Assembly: GCF_964204645.1 (NCBI RefSeq)
Contig: NC_134029.1
Coordinates: forward strand, 17,502,450 to 17,566,449
Length of the DNA: 64,000 nt
From: Tubulanus polymorphus
Taxonomy: Eukaryota; Nemertea; Palaeonemertea; Tubulaniformes; Tubulanidae
Direction of reading: 5' to 3'
Shown here: positions 1 to 12,240 of the stretch, in pieces
How the letters are laid out: every line of letters begins with the position of its first letter
Numbering within the stretch: position 1 is the stretch's first letter
The notes under the pieces: model-generated
Seen by the model: the letters and a program-made list of their open reading frames with translations, nothing else
The model's database searches: none
Told to the model about the DNA's origin: nothing
Program-made: the position numbers and the translations under genes

Positions 1-883
1 CGTCAGGTAAAATCACCGGTAACACTGTATTTATTAAAGCCATTCCGTATTCAACCACAAATACTACATTTAAAGCTAATATTGTCAGAGTTATTTGTCG
101 TCCTTGTTTGGTGTTTGTCGAATCTTCATCTTTGACGTCGATTTGTTGAAGTTTGTGTCGCTGTCGAGCAGCTAACCGAACCAAAGCCGCCATATGTAGA
201 TTACAACAAAAAACAATCAAACCCGGAATAAACTGTAACACAATTTTACCGAATATAAAATCGTAATACAATGCATATTCTTTATTCTGAAGCAGGAGTT
301 TCCTTCTATCTATATAACGACAAGGTTGATCGGGCATCTCCACATATGTTTTTAAATCCCAAATTGTTGGTAGATCGAAAATAAAAGTAAGAATCCAAAT
401 TGCAACAGAAACACGAAATGCATTTCGAATCGTGCAAATATTCCTGGCAGACAGTGGGAATCTAATAGCTACATAGCGGTCTAAACTTAACGCGAACAGT
501 AGCCACGAACTGGTGGTCGTGGTCATTTGGTAGATGGCGTCTATGTAAAGAAAGATATGACGAAAATATTGCTGAAAAATGTGATCGTAGTGCATATATT
601 CCAACAAATGGAAGCTCCTAGAGACCAACTCGCGTCCGAACAAACCGGTTAGACAGTTCACGGTATCAGCTACAGCGAGCATCTCTAAATATAGAATACT
701 GCTACCTCTAAGTTTCATCAAATGGAGAACAATGAACGCGAGACAGTTAGAGATGATACCGATTGTATAAAGTATACCACGCGTTAGTATCATGATCGAC
801 TTGTACGATAAGATCGTACCTGATCCATCACAGAATGTACCACAACAAATCAGCCAAGGATCTACTGTTTCGTTCAGTGTCAT
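1..883 (-). CDS. Class A GPCR, tandem copy A (C-terminus beyond left edge)
   Basis: An open frame of 294 codons reads from ATG at 883 down to the window edge; about 50 C-terminal codons lie outside. It is a rhodopsin-like seven-helix receptor of the plasma membrane, ligand unknown. Visible marks are TM1, a TM2 with LAVAD, TM3 followed by LDRYVAI (intact DRY), TM4, an ECL2 with a Cys and the start of TM6. It is nearly identical to the copy at 2150-3179. Relative to that copy it has 6 rather than 7 A's at 207-212, so the frame stays open where copy B breaks, and a 3-bp in-frame difference near 605. No introns are visible, as in many lophotrochozoan orphan or peptide-receptor expansions (family knowledge). 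The start is the first Met, upstream of TM1. It could be a functional paralog; the missing end prevents certainty. Confidence 0.8.
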   Translation of the reverse strand, partial: MTLNETVDPWLICCGTFCDGSGTILSYKSIMILTRGILYTIGIISNCLAFIVLHLMKLRGSSILYLEMLAVADTVNCLTGLFGRELVSRSFHLLEYMHYDHIFQQYFRHIFLYIDAIYQMTTTTSSWLLFALSLDRYVAIRFPLSARNICTIRNAFRVSVAIWILTFIFDLPTIWDLKTYVEMPDQPCRYIDRRKLLLQNKEYALYYDFIFGKIVLQFIPGLIVFCCNLHMAALVRLAARQRHKLQQIDVKDEDSTNTKQGRQITLTILALNVVFVVEYGMALINTVLPVILPD

Positions 884-1566
884 TGTTTTTGATTGCGATG
901 AGAAAAGTGTTTGAGAAACCAGTTACTAGATTCGTACTGATGCGACACTGTCTGTTTCTTCATGTTCGCTTTAGTTTCGAAGAAACAGTACTATAATCAT
1001 CTTGTGCGCAGTCATATAGATGTGCGGGCTCGTCGCCACAGTTTGCTACAACAGGCTGTAATTTCTAAAACTGCAGGCTTCTATGTGTGCATGGTGTACG
1101 TATCAGTTCTATCGTCAGTTCCATGAGAAGCTTTAAAGATTTTACATAAACTTTTAATGCTGAATTCATTTCGAGTTTTAGTGTATGACATAATACCCGT
1201 ATACTGATTCTGCACGATCGGGAATTCTTTTGGTAGAAAATTTGCCACTAAACAAAACACAATATGAAACTTGAATGATATAGCGGGTATTGTTAGTGAA
1301 TAGACTCACCACACTTGACTGGTCACCAAACACCACACTTGACAAACTTATCACCACACCACACAGCTCACTGGTCACCACTGACCAGACAACCCTCCCA
1401 ACATCGACAGTCACTCTTGATCTACGGTCAAATTATGGTGGAATTTAATCCCCTGCCCTGTATTTCTTCTGAGATTCTGATTCTTAGTTGTCCTGGCTGA
1501 AGAGATGATAGATAGGATTGTCCCAGGTTCGAGCCCGGTCTATTTGATACTAATACCGAGTGACCT
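1..1566. repeat. Tandem segmental duplication, unit A
   Basis: Bases 1-1427 match 2303-3676 closely, covering the GPCR body and about 500 bp of its 5' flank; a second matching block is 1455-1566 against about 3800-3910. Unit A has an extra CACCACACTTGAC-rich stretch near 1311-1350. Both second blocks contain a GGTTCGARCC-like motif resembling a tRNA B box, a hint of SINE sequence, but no convincing A box was seen. Confidence 0.75.
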
Positions 1567-2149
1567 ACACGAGCTTTTATTGCATCTATTTGTCTTTTTG
1601 TTTGTTTTGCTCCTTTCCTAAAATATGATACAACGGGTCCATAAAAAACATAGTTTGAACCATCAATCAATAATCAAATCTTTAAAATATATTTTTTTAC
1701 CTTTTTGTTCGTTTGTATTGAATCGCTCTCCCTGCAGGCATACATAATCAAAAGTTATACATTTTCGGCGGGAAGTATATGGCCCATTATCAGAGAATTC
1801 AAATTTCAAATAAATTCTCTTGAAAAAATTGGAAATTATGGGTGTACAAACTTATGATCATGGGTTCTGACCCAAGATTGTTTTGGTTTAAGGAGATTAA
1901 TTCTCATCATATCAGAGATATAAACAGGTTGGGTTTAATCTAGAGGACTGTTTCTGGGACATTGAGGTTGGCTCTTAAAAGAATCGAGTTGAGATCGATG
2001 ATCGAATAATTTTCAGGCGTCTCACTTTCAACCCTGAAACTGATTCAGAGTGATCTGGGTGCTGAATAGATGATGTACACGGGTGCCCCTGTTTCAACCC
2101 ACTCCCAAATTCAGTTTTTGTATTGTGACCTTTTATCCTGTTCGATCAA

Positions 2150-3179
2150 CTACACTCGGTTTCCTAAACGATGACAACTCAAAAACGAAATTAGAGTTTC
2201 TCCAAAACCTCTTCGAATTACTAAATAAACGAATAAATTTATCATAGCATTGATAGCGTGTAACAACTGACCCGAATGATACGGACGATATTCTGATCCA
2301 TCAGGTAAAATCGCCGGTAACACTGTATTTATTAAAGCCATTCCATATTCAACCACAAATACTACATTTAAAGCTAATATTGTCAAAGTTATTTGTCGTC
2401 CTTGTTTACTATTTGTCGAATCTTCATCTTTGACGTCGATTTGTTGGAGTTTGTGTCGCTGTCGAGCAGCTAACCGAACCAAAGCCGCCATATGTAGATT
2501 ACAACAAAAAAACAATCAAACCCGGAATAAACTGCAACACAACTTTACCGAATATAAAATCGTAATACAATGCATATTCTTTATTCTGAAGCAGGAGTTT
2601 CCTTCTCGAAATATAACGACAAGGTTGATCGGGCATCTCCACGTATGTTTTAAAATCCCAGATTGTTGGTAGATCGAAAATAAAAGTAAGAATCCAAATT
2701 GCAACAGAAACACGAAATGCATTTCGAATCGTGCAAATATTCCTAGCAGACAGTGGGAATCTAATAGCTACATAGCGGTCTAAACTTAACGCGAACAGTA
2801 GCCACGAACTGGTGGTCGTAGTCATTTGGAAGATGGCGTCTATGTAAAGAAAGATATGACGAACATATTGCTGATAAATGTGATTGTAGCGAATATATTC
2901 CAACGGGAAGCGCCTAGAGACCAACTCGCGTCCGAACAAACCGGTTAGACAGTTCACGGTATCAGCTACAGCGAGCATCTCTAAATATAGAATACTGCTA
3001 CCTCTAAGTTTCATCAAATGGAGAACAATGAACGCGAGACAGTTAGAGATGATACCGATTGTATAAAGTATACCACGCGTTAGTATCATGCTCGACTTGT
3101 ACGATAAGATCGTACCTGATCCATCACAGAATGTACCACAACAAATCAGCCAAGGATCTACTGTTTCGTTCAGTGTCAT
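2150..3179 (-). pseudogene. Class A GPCR, tandem copy B, one frameshift
   Basis: Reading from ATG 3179, 226 codons give TM1 to TM5 (SN in place of the usual GN in TM1, D73 in TM2, DRY at about 134-136). The frame then breaks at an A run near 2507-2513. In the adjacent frame the protein continues through an Arg/Lys-rich ICL3, TM6 and TM7 (NLFVYLVI, an N-x-x-x-Y variant of NPxxY) to a stop at 2150. Copy A has 6 A's at the same site and no break, so the event is a single inserted A. Apart from this the copy looks intact, about 340 residues, a normal class A length. It is either a very young pseudogene or a homopolymer error in the assembly. Ligand and subfamily are not recognisable. Confidence 0.8.
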
Positions 3180-3910
3180 TGTTTTTGATTGCGATGAGAA
3201 AAGTGTTAGAGAAACCAGTCACTCGATTCGTACTGATGCGACACTGTCTGTTTCTTCATGTTCGCTTTAGTTTCGAAGAAACTCTATAATCATCTTGTGC
3301 GCAGTCATATAGATGTGCGGGCTCATCGCCACAGTTTGCCACAACAGGCTGTAATTTCTAAAACTGTAGGCTTCTATGTGTGCATGGTGTACGTATCAGT
3401 TCTATCGTCAGTTCTATGAGAAGCTTTAAAGATTTTACACTTTTAATGCTCAATTCATTTCGAGTTTTAGTGTATGACATAATACACGTATACTGATTCT
3501 GCGCGATCGGGAATTCTTTTGGTAGAAAATTTGCCACTAAACAAAACACAATATGAAACTTGAACGATATAGCGGGTATTGTTAGTGAATAGACAAAGTT
3601 ATCACCACACAGCTCACTGGTCACCACTGACCAGACAACCCTCCCACCATCGACAGTCACTCTTGATCTACGGTCTATTAGCACGTTCAATTTGCATGCA
3701 GGAGGTTTCAGGTTAAAGATCCGCTAAGGTTACTTTCGACCTGTCTTTTTGGACTATTTTGTCATCATAATCTTTTTTGAATGCAATCCCGGTCCTGTGC
3801 TTCTGAGATTGTGATGATACTGATTCTGAGTTGTCCTGATGCTGAATAGAGGATAGATATAGGATTGCCCCAGGTTCGAACCCGGTCTATTTGATGCCGA
3901 GTGACCTACT
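2303..3910. repeat. Tandem segmental duplication, unit B
   Basis: Partner of 1-1566 in direct orientation, about 2.3 kb away. Conservation extends through non-coding 5' flank as well as coding sequence, which points to recent DNA-level duplication rather than retroposition. The 1680-2150 stretch between the units shows nothing recognisable. Confidence 0.75.
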
Positions 3911-4059
3911 AAGCTTTTAACGCATTGCTCATTTCCTAAAAAATGATACAACAGATTCATAAACAAATCCTAGTCACAGGAACCATCAATTGATAGTCAA
4001 ATCTGAAAAATCGATTCCCTGCAGACATACGTAAGGTTATCAAATATCAAATAAACAGC

Positions 4060-4260
4060 TATCAAAATATCCCTTTATTGGATAAACGAATCATTTTCAC
4101 GCATGAAAACAAAATTAGTAAGACCGTGGTTAGAAACAATCAATCTAAACCTTTGGACTGCGGAGTTTACAAAATTCCTTGTTTTGGCGGTGATAAAATT
4201 TACTTTTGAGAAACTGGTCGTGAATTAAAAACTCGAATTTCGGAACACAAAAAGGATACA
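4060..4260 (+). mobile_element. Penelope-like element remnant (GIY-YIG part)
   Basis: The sequence closely matches the element at 54330-54530 and translates to the linker plus the GIY-YIG endonuclease start: CGVYKIPCFG is the GIY strand. The YIG strand follows with an in-frame TGA (YF*ETGR), where the other copy has YFGETGR. GIY-YIG domains C-terminal to a reverse transcriptase are diagnostic of Penelope-like retroelements. The similarity stops abruptly at about 4260 after the EHKKD-like end. It is non-functional. Confidence 0.75.
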
Positions 4261-4587
4261 ACAAGATGGCGGATAGCATGAAGTGACGGAGTGTTTGTCG
4301 TCTACAAAATTGAGATTGTTTTGAGTGATTCTGGTGATATAAAGAACCCTGTTACAGGACAGAACATTCATCTCGCGTTGGCACTGGCTGTGCAGTAAAT
4401 ATTAGACCTGCGGTGTCGCGATTAACGCTAGAAACATAGTCTTACGGTTCTTGGTTTGGACTTGGCTAATTTCTATACACCGACACCAGTGGACACTGTA
4501 TATAAACAGAATATTGCTTAAATTTCGTCACGCTTGAGTGGGTATCGAGTTGATCCACAATGAACCACTGTCGCCAACAAACGTTAA

Positions 4588-4818
4588 GAACGACCATCGA
4601 GCTCTTCATCGTCAGATAGTGAACTAACCCCAACTAAACCTAAGTCTAAAACAGTAAAGTTAATTGGCGAGAACATCAACGAACAAATATTAGAAGAACA
4701 TAGAATGGATCAGAATCAGAAAACTCTAGAGTACCTAGATATCGAATCCAGTCGCATTTCCCGGGCTCAACCAGTAATATCGATGTGTGAAGGATGTGGC
4801 AAATTAGCCCTTTCTTAA
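4588..4818 (+). other. Unassigned open region, Ser-rich with a CxxC
   Basis: A stop-free stretch of 76 codons follows a TAA at 4585 and ends in TAA at 4816. It starts with a Ser/Asp run (SSSSDSE), then a Lys-rich segment, a Glu/Gln-rich helix-like part and a CEGCGK pair of cysteines near the end. Composition looks protein-like, but there is only an internal Met and no recognised family. It could be an exon or a gag-like piece of the adjacent retroelement debris. Confidence 0.3.
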
Positions 4819-5117
4819 AGATGTGCTTGATAAAGTCAATATTCTCCCTAGCGTAGACCGTAAAGTAGAAAGTCTGGACCAAAGATAGAGAACATCGCGC
4901 GCAGACACCTCCGGTGCTCATTAGTATCATAAGTACCCATTTAAATAATGGCTTTCTCCGCGCAATTCCCTTATTTCTAAGTATATTGCTTCATGCCTTG
5001 CCAAACACTAATTATTTGCTAACTCTCCCACCAATTTACTCAATTAACCTGTTCTTCTCTGTATATATACCCCTGTTTTTAGTCTATAGGCCTATCTCAC
5101 ACCTGACGATGATAGTA

Positions 5118-5205
5118 ATAGGGAATAAGTTGTTTCAGGCCAGAGGTCGAGAGGTCGAGCTCACTCAACCTCTCTCCCTCTGACCTGAAACAACTTATTC
5201 CCTAT
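5118..5205. repeat. Inverted repeat, 35-bp arms
   Basis: Left arm 5118-5153 and right arm about 5170-5205 are reverse complements with few mismatches (core GGGAATAAGTTGTTTCAGG against CCTGAAACAACTTATTCCC), separated by about 17 bases. It would form a strong hairpin. It has no coding content. Confidence 0.9.
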
Positions 5206-5283
5206 TTCTTCTAATAATTTCATATTCATGAACATTATTTACATGAATTTCATATATTTTAAAATGAATTATATATTAATCAT

Positions 5284-5427
5284 AAAAGTGTGAGTAAAGT
5301 GTGAGTGAAATAATTCATATTTAAAACATTGAATATTTATATTTATATGTGTTAGATTCTTGATTTTTAAACATAAAAAGTGTGAGTAAAGCGTGAGTGA
5401 AATAATTCATATTTTAACATTGAATAA
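5284..5427. repeat. Direct repeat pair of about 52 bp
   Basis: The phrase AAAGTGTGAGTAAAG followed by GTGAGTGAAATAATTCATAT and ACATTGAATA occurs at 5284-5335 and again at 5375-5427. The second copy sits at the 5' end of the AT-rich open frame below. Confidence 0.85.
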
Positions 5428-5431
5428 TTGT

Positions 5432-5866
5432 ATGAGTTACATTTATTTTAATAAAAGTTTTGTTATAAAAATGAAGACAGAAGAAGAACCTAAATTCAAA
5501 ATCGAAATAAAAGAAACTGATAAATTATTTTCACAGTTTAACATTAAAGATTATATCTCAGCGACAAATTTAGTGTATGAGAGGCATTATAAAATTGATA
5601 ATACTACTGTAATTAATCAAATATTATCAAATGAAACATATTTAATTACTGAACTTATCGATACTTTTGATAATGGCGCTAAAAATCCTAATATATTTAA
5701 TATAGTTTTAAATTGTAAAGGTAATTTAGATGAAAACACAATAAATATACTTCAAACTCCTTTTAATGAAAGAGATAGTGATTTAATAATTTCGAAAGGT
5801 TGCAATGATTTGATTAACTTAAGAATTGAAAAAAGACAATTATATTATTTCAATTTTGATAATTAA
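5432..5866 (+). CDS. Unrecognised AT-rich open frame with one in-frame stop
   Basis: From ATG 5432 (another good Met at 5471) 144 codons run to TAA 5864-5866. The same frame then stays open for a further 59 codons to TGA 6044, so one nonsense change may split a protein of about 200 residues. The product is acidic and Asn/Ile/Lys-rich, reflecting strikingly AT-rich DNA against the flanks. The part past the stop repeats an I-x-x-QC phrase (GIQCE, AVQCK). No signal peptide, membrane segment or catalytic motif is seen, and I recognise no family. Upstream lies a 52-bp direct repeat and a hairpin. It could be an exon of an unknown gene, an inserted foreign fragment or a mobile-element gene. The composition break is visible; its origin is inference. 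Confidence 0.4.
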   Translation: MSYIYFNKSFVIKMKTEEEPKFKIEIKETDKLFSQFNIKDYISATNLVYERHYKIDNTTVINQILSNETYLITELIDTFDNGAKNPNIFNIVLNCKGNLDENTINILQTPFNERDSDLIISKGCNDLINLRIEKRQLYYFNFDN

Positions 5867-6046
5867 CAAATTATCTATAATGAAAATTCATCGAATATTG
5901 GAATTCAATGTGAATCAGTTAATGAAAAATCATTCAAAGATATTGCAGTTCAATGTAAGTTAGATGATGAATTTAGAAAATTCAATCCTATCCTATGGAA
6001 ATCGTGGCTCATATCTACTTTCGTGTTCGCTCCGATCTTCACCTGA

Positions 6047-8590
6047 AGTCACTCGAGTTTGTCACGTTTGTTGTCTTTCATCTGTAAATTTTTCTATACA
6101 GCGAAATGATTTCAGCACACTCTTCATAAGTAATTTAGCAATTATCAACGTTTGATAGATGACACCACAATATTCAAATAACAACCATCTAAAAGCTTGC
6201 GCTAACTTGGTCAACGTCAACGTCTACAATAAAACTATTCCGATTCCCAGTCCCCAGGCGTAATATTTCATGTAAAAATGTAAGAGAACACCGATCTCTT
6301 AGCTCTTTAAAAAGTAATCAGCTCAAAGTTCGATTAATTCTACTACAGAAATACAAAACCACAAAGCTTTCAATACAACCATGTCAGCAAGCCCATTTTT
6401 AGAATTTCTTTCTTATGTAAACTTAGTACCCCCAATCTCTAACTGCCACTAGAAACCGTATTTTCAACCCTATTGTACATATCGACGATTACAAGTGCCC
6501 TCTGTGTAAAAGAATAGTTATTTGTGTTAGGAAGGGTTATATCTAAAGCTGTACATCTATATGTATATAGCTGTAATAAGTAACACTGTTATTTCTGTTT
6601 GTTGTATTAAAGAGGTAATTGTGTTATTCAATTTGTAATTTTTCTACAGCGTTTAAATCTGTAATATTTCTAATAATAGGTATTTCAAAAGCGTTATTTA
6701 AAGGACTTAAAAAAGTTACGCATATTTACTTTATATACTTTAAAAAGATTGGCCAGTTGTTCAGGGCCGGCGGAAGCAAGTTGAGATTGGCTCATATCTC
6801 ACGGCGCGAGGTATCAACGCGCAAAAAAAAATTGCGTCCGTTTCTTTTTCGAGGGGTTCTGGATATATAATTTCCCCAGGAGATACTTTTTTAGTGATTC
6901 CATTTCAAAGGCTCTAGAGCGATTTGAGACGATCGTTTTCCGGTATCATGATTCAGGTTGATTGAGTCACTTTGTTTATAAATGTTCCGGATAGTAATGT
7001 TTTAGACGCAGCTGTTTCATATTCGATCACAAAATACGTTTTCACCAACAGTAGCAGGCCTAGCTGAGTTTTTTTGAATAACCTTCATAAAATAAATCAT
7101 GGGCAAAATATTTGGCACGGCTAAAGCCACTTCGGTTATATAGCGTGATGTTGTATTTTCGCACTAGGTAGCGTAAGTTGAAAATGAAGTTCTTTCGTTG
7201 TTGGGCATTTCAAAAGACCGTCGTTGGTAGTCGAGTTATTGGTTTCTTTTCCGTGCCACATTTTGGGAACACGGATAAATTGATTTTTGAACTCGGGTAA
7301 TTTCATATAGATGGCGGATAGATAAACATAGATACGTAAATGTCGCTAGGGAATTAATGATGTTTTTACAATATCGGAAAAATTCGTCGGACTGAAGAAT
7401 CGACCTTACAGATTGCCCGGATCGCTGGTTCGGCTACCGTGCACTGAGACGCCCCAACGATCAGGAAGAAAATAAGAGAGTGTACGTGTGAGTTGGCCTA
7501 CCTTCAGGGTAGTTAAATGAGTCTTTTTCTGGTGAACAGTGACACAATTATAATATGAAGAAGATGAACTGCAAATGATGGATGGAGGCCTTGTCTTGAC
7601 CAACGGTATGATTTTACCTAATCAATAAAACAAAATGATTTGCAGTGGCGAAGGGAATCACCCAAAATATTTTCGATGGCAAAAAAATAACGAATGCAGG
7701 GGTAGCGTAACTGTCTAAATTATTCCAAATGATTTAGTGTCTCTTATGACTGCTTAACCCCGAAGTGTCGTAGGTGTCGGAGTGCGAGCTTCTTCAGCAG
7801 ACCGGATGATTTGACGTTTCAAACACAGTGTTTCCGATCAGCAAAAATTACCGGCATCACCACCCCCGAGCCGATTGAATTAACTTGTTCGCCATAATGA
7901 AAAAGCAAAACAAATTCTACATTATGGATTTTCGTATGGTTCGATGATTTTCTTCAATGATTCAGTTTTCAACCCCGATTATCAATAATAAGAAAACGCC
8001 CTCAAATCACAAACATTGTTCATACCTATTTGTTCTTTGGGCTTGAGGACTGGTCAAATGTAATTATGCGATGAAGGTTGGGGTAGCCAGACAGTATCTT
8101 AGACATAATCTTAGAAATTATAATTCATTATTCAATTAGGAATAAGTATAAGATATGGGTTACTTTTTTGTTAACTACTATTTTAAAGTAGTGGTATTGA
8201 AGGTGCTGTCGCTATCGTGTTGGGGTGGAGACAGTACGGGGTATCATAGACTAAAGCGCTAAAATGTATATTTTGACCTGCACGGAATCACACATTTTTT
8301 TTTCATCCTGCTGTGAGTAGTCAGAAGTTATTTTCTGTGAGATAACCTCAAATTGGAAAATGAAATTGCCCTAATATCTCCCCAGGATAGCCCTTCAAAA
8401 GAATTTGCAATACATTTTTCATGTTACGTATATTTTCGGATTAATATCAGAGAAATATCAATGAATCATTGAAATATTTATTATATTTGTTCCTTAAAGA
8501 ACAAAGTTCACGGAAAAAAAGTTAGCACGAAGTAAATCTTTATCTATCGAACATGTGTATGCAGTGAAAATGAAATGAACAAGAACAAAT
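6047..8590. other. Non-coding, nothing recognised
   Basis: AT-rich sequence with only short chance open frames. Around 7410-7440 a GATCGCTGGTTCGGCTAC-type phrase hints at SINE debris, without support for a full element. Confidence 0.5.
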
Positions 8591-8924
8591 TCATAATATA
8601 CATATATTAGAAACTTTATTTTCAAAGAAGAATACTTTTATGACAAGTACATAATTAACAATATCTAGTACAAAGATAGCCGCAAACAAGGATAATGTGG
8701 ACATTGGTACGGATAGTAGAGAGTTTTTCGCATGGGCAGTCCACTCTGCTAGATTTACAGCCTTTAACCTCCTTGGGCTGTCCGTCATAGACTATGATCA
8801 TATTTTGTTTATTGCATAATTAGTGTTAATCTTGTAATGTACATACGGTAATGCTTAGTTTTGTACTTGCATTATGTATAGTTCTATGAAAATAAATCAA
8901 TATAAAAAAGAGGTCTTCTACCTA

Positions 8925-9434
8925 CTATCCGTATAGGAAATAACAGATTACATTGTATCTGTAGTTATAAATTAACAGACTCCCGTTTGACTTAAATTCA
9001 TTATCTATAGATTGATTATACCATACACTGCCGTAACCCAAATTACACAAAAGGACTCTCACTTGAGATGTCCAATTGATTAAGTGTGGTTGACTATGTT
9101 TATCAGCTGGCATTACATCGTATAAATGTCGGGTTAATTTGCTTGTCTTAGCTTTCAATATCTTTGCCCAATACTTTATGATTTGTATTTGGGATTGTGC
9201 AAACAGCGGAAAAATACCAAATTCGCCATAGACAAAGAAATCCGGCGTAGTTTGGTGAACTCCCATTAGTACTTTACAGTACTTAGTCACTATTCTCTCC
9301 AATTTCTGCTGATATTTGAAACCAAATATTTCACACTTGTACTGAAGCACAGGTACAACCATGCTTTTAAAAAATTTCAAGGCTAACTCCGCCGTAATAT
9401 TTAGTAATTTTTGTGCATTTTCCAAAAAATGCAT
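8925..9434 (-). mobile_element. LINE reverse transcriptase C-terminal fragment
   Basis: A 169-codon open frame on the minus strand matches the region after the RT palm/thumb of non-LTR retrotransposons: a SMVVPVLQYKCEIFGF segment (family pattern S-x-V-x-PVL-x-YG-CEIWG), then ERIVTKYCKVLMGVH, VYGEFGIFPL and IIKYWAKIL. These phrases are typical of jockey/CR1-like ORF2 proteins. No palm motif (YxDD) lies in the fragment. It is 5'-truncated, as usual for LINEs. The 8600-8890 stretch beside it may be 3' UTR. Confidence 0.75.
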
Positions 9435-9479
9435 AATGGTGTGCTACTCCTTTATTCAAGATGACAAATTCAGTTCCCT

Positions 9480-12240
9480 TGTAATTTTGTGCCACTGCTC
9501 AAATGACTGAATTGATTAACTAGGGCCATCATGGTTTGAGTATTTCATTGTTCATTCGTGTTTTGAACATATGTTGGAAGCGGAGGTAAAAAAAATCAGC
9601 GATTCCAAATGATTCAGCTCCTCAAACGATAACCACCATATTATATAAGATATTATAACGTCAAAAAGATTTCTGATAGTAATCGATTGAGTATAGGCCT
9701 ACGAACACAGTTTTCTCAATTTCTCATGTCCAATCGATCACTCGGTATAGCTAATGTTCGGCTTAAATCCAACATCATCAGACTCAGTAGGCCGTGCAAC
9801 GGGATATTCGTTTCTATGTTTGAACGAAAACAACGCTTTAAGAGGAGTCTGAAATATCAGCTCGCACAACGCATAGCAGTGCAAATCAATCGATTCGTCG
9901 GATCATTACATAAAAAGGAATCTATTTCCTACTTTTCAGATTTCTACTGAATGCATCGTCAACAAATGAGGACACGTTTGAATTGGCAAATGAAACAATA
10001 TTTCATTACCGATATACATTGTTCTGGCTTTTGGCGAAATATTGATGAATTCTGAATTACACAATGTCCGGTATTATTTTGAAAAACACTATTTCTATTC
10101 GCATGTAGCTCATTTCAGAAAGGGATGCCGTTGTTTTATTTGTTGGCAGCTGTTTTTGTCTTGTACACCGAGCTAGTTGAATAAATAATAAAATCAGAGC
10201 AATTGACATCTGTGTTTGACTAACGGTTACGATTGATTTTTGCAAGTAATTCGGCAGCGAAACACAGACTCTCCGATAATTCAAGATGATATACGCAAGC
10301 AACTACTTAAAACACGTGCCTACGCGTCTTGGAGCGGTATTTCTTAAGTTTACCTTGAAATCTTCTCAGTCCAGAGACTAGTACGGCAATGTTCGATCGA
10401 ACGTCTGATAGCTGATCTTGATCTGACATTGCAGTCAATTTACCAGCTTGGGGTGGGGATTTGAAATGTTGTAAATTCAGACGATCAATTGCTCGAAACG
10501 ATGCTTATTTAACTGCGGGATACACGTATCTCGTGCTGGCCGAAGTTGCCGTTCTGTTTGATATATACATAGCAAGAAAACTAACTTGAATGTTTATTGA
10601 CACCATGAAACATAACACAAATTATACAATATCAAGGATCAATGAAATTATTTCGGATTTTGAATATATCGATGATTGAATTGAACTGACCGGCAACCAG
10701 TCCAGCACCGTGTATTGATGACGTCTATTGGACATCTACCGTGTATTGGACATCTCAAAATGATTAACTTGAAATCTATCAAAAATGAAATATGAGTTAA
10801 GGAATATATTTAATCACAAAAATCGCCAAAATTCACGATATTAATTGAAACGCCAATATTGATGACATGGTGCGCAATGACTTATACAGAAACCACTGAG
10901 TAGTGCATGCTAGGCCAGGATTGATGTATATTGAAATATGCAATTGAAACCTACAAGGTATATCATTGAAACAGTTTTTACGGCGTTGAAATCACATTCT
11001 TCCATTTCTTGTATTTATAGTCGGCAGAATTCAGCAAGGAGAACATTCTTCCGACAGGAAATGCCTGGAAAGGATGCAAACTTTCTTATGTGACTTTAAT
11101 GAAGATGTCATATGAGTTGAATGGTTGAGAAAAGCGACTTTCTACGCGATACGAGTGGAAAGGATGCTCTCGAGATCCCTGTGAACTTTCCCGCCTGTCG
11201 AGAAGGGCCGAGTGGGTACAGAATCAATTTTATATCAATCAAGTATTAGAAAATACCAATTTCGAAGATAAGTGATTATTTACGTTAATAGAACATGACG
11301 TGAAACTTGACTCATGACCCTTTTTTATTCCGAAATGGTAAAAATACATATGGTAAATTCTTCTCTAAAAAGGAATACAATAAATTCAATCTCTTTGGCA
11401 AGAAATATTTACACAGTTTCTTTAGATTGTTATGACCGATGTGAAATTGAATAATTTTTGGAAAAGATAAAGATAGTAAAATGGGGTTGTTGTGGTGATA
11501 TTTCGCCAATTTAATTCTTGCTTTAGATGACCAGCCATAAGTAGAGGACAATTTTTCTAGAATATAAGGGCGTATTTCAACAAACCAAGCCCAAAATTAC
11601 GGTCGAACTACAGAACAACAGAATAAGTGTCTTCATAGATATGTTTTCCAGTCCCTTTTGGTCCAGTCCGTACTGAAAAAAATGGATTGTATTTTAATAT
11701 TAGCCAAGTTCTGACAATAGATATTATGTAAGATGTTTATATCTCGTATTGTATACACCAAGTATATCATACATATGATGACAATACAAACGTAATATCA
11801 AAGAATATTTCAGTGATTTAGGAATTTAGGGATCTATAAGTGGATACATTTCACTATTTACATAGCTTGACAGGAGTACCTTTTTTAAGAACTCACATTT
11901 TTGGAAATACAACGAAAAGCTTTTGAATTTATTAGAATTTTCAAGGTATGATTTTGATATAATTTGTCACTTTAAGGAGGGGCGTAAGCCCTCCCGCTCA
12001 CCGTCCTCCCCTTGGTTCCACCCCTGGATCCACCTGAGTCTCGATGAATTTTTTCATTGGCATAAGTCATCTTAAAACATCTTGTAAAAAATCGTCGCAA
12101 TGAATGTACGAGATGATTCTGGACGATATTTCATTATGTGCATACGTACTTTTGAATATTCACGAATATCTGTGGCTTGACAAAAATTTATCTTTTTACC
12201 TCATTTGCCTCGTGGAATTGATGTGTTTCCAGTTGCAGCG
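9480..12240. other. Non-coding upstream sequence
   Basis: No supported gene. It contains dispersed-repeat copy R1 (listed separately) and at about 11980-12040 a pyrimidine-rich CCCTCCCGCTCACC...CCCCTGGATCC phrase of a kind often found in interspersed elements. Confidence 0.5.
10560..10960. repeat. Dispersed repeat family R, copy 1
   Basis: It shares with 17820-18200 and 43700-44130 the landmarks AAACTAACTTGAAT...TTTATTGAC near the start, a CAGTCTAACC/CAGTCCAGC box in the middle and GAAACGCCAATATTGATGAC near the end. Copies are diverged. Function unknown; possibly a LINE 3' UTR or SINE. Confidence 0.6.

Noticed and set aside
1519-1560. tRNA gene suggested by GGTTCGARCCC boxes (also at 3870, 41770, 51750, 57130)
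   Set aside because: No cloverleaf could be drawn by eye at any of them; SINE debris is more likely.
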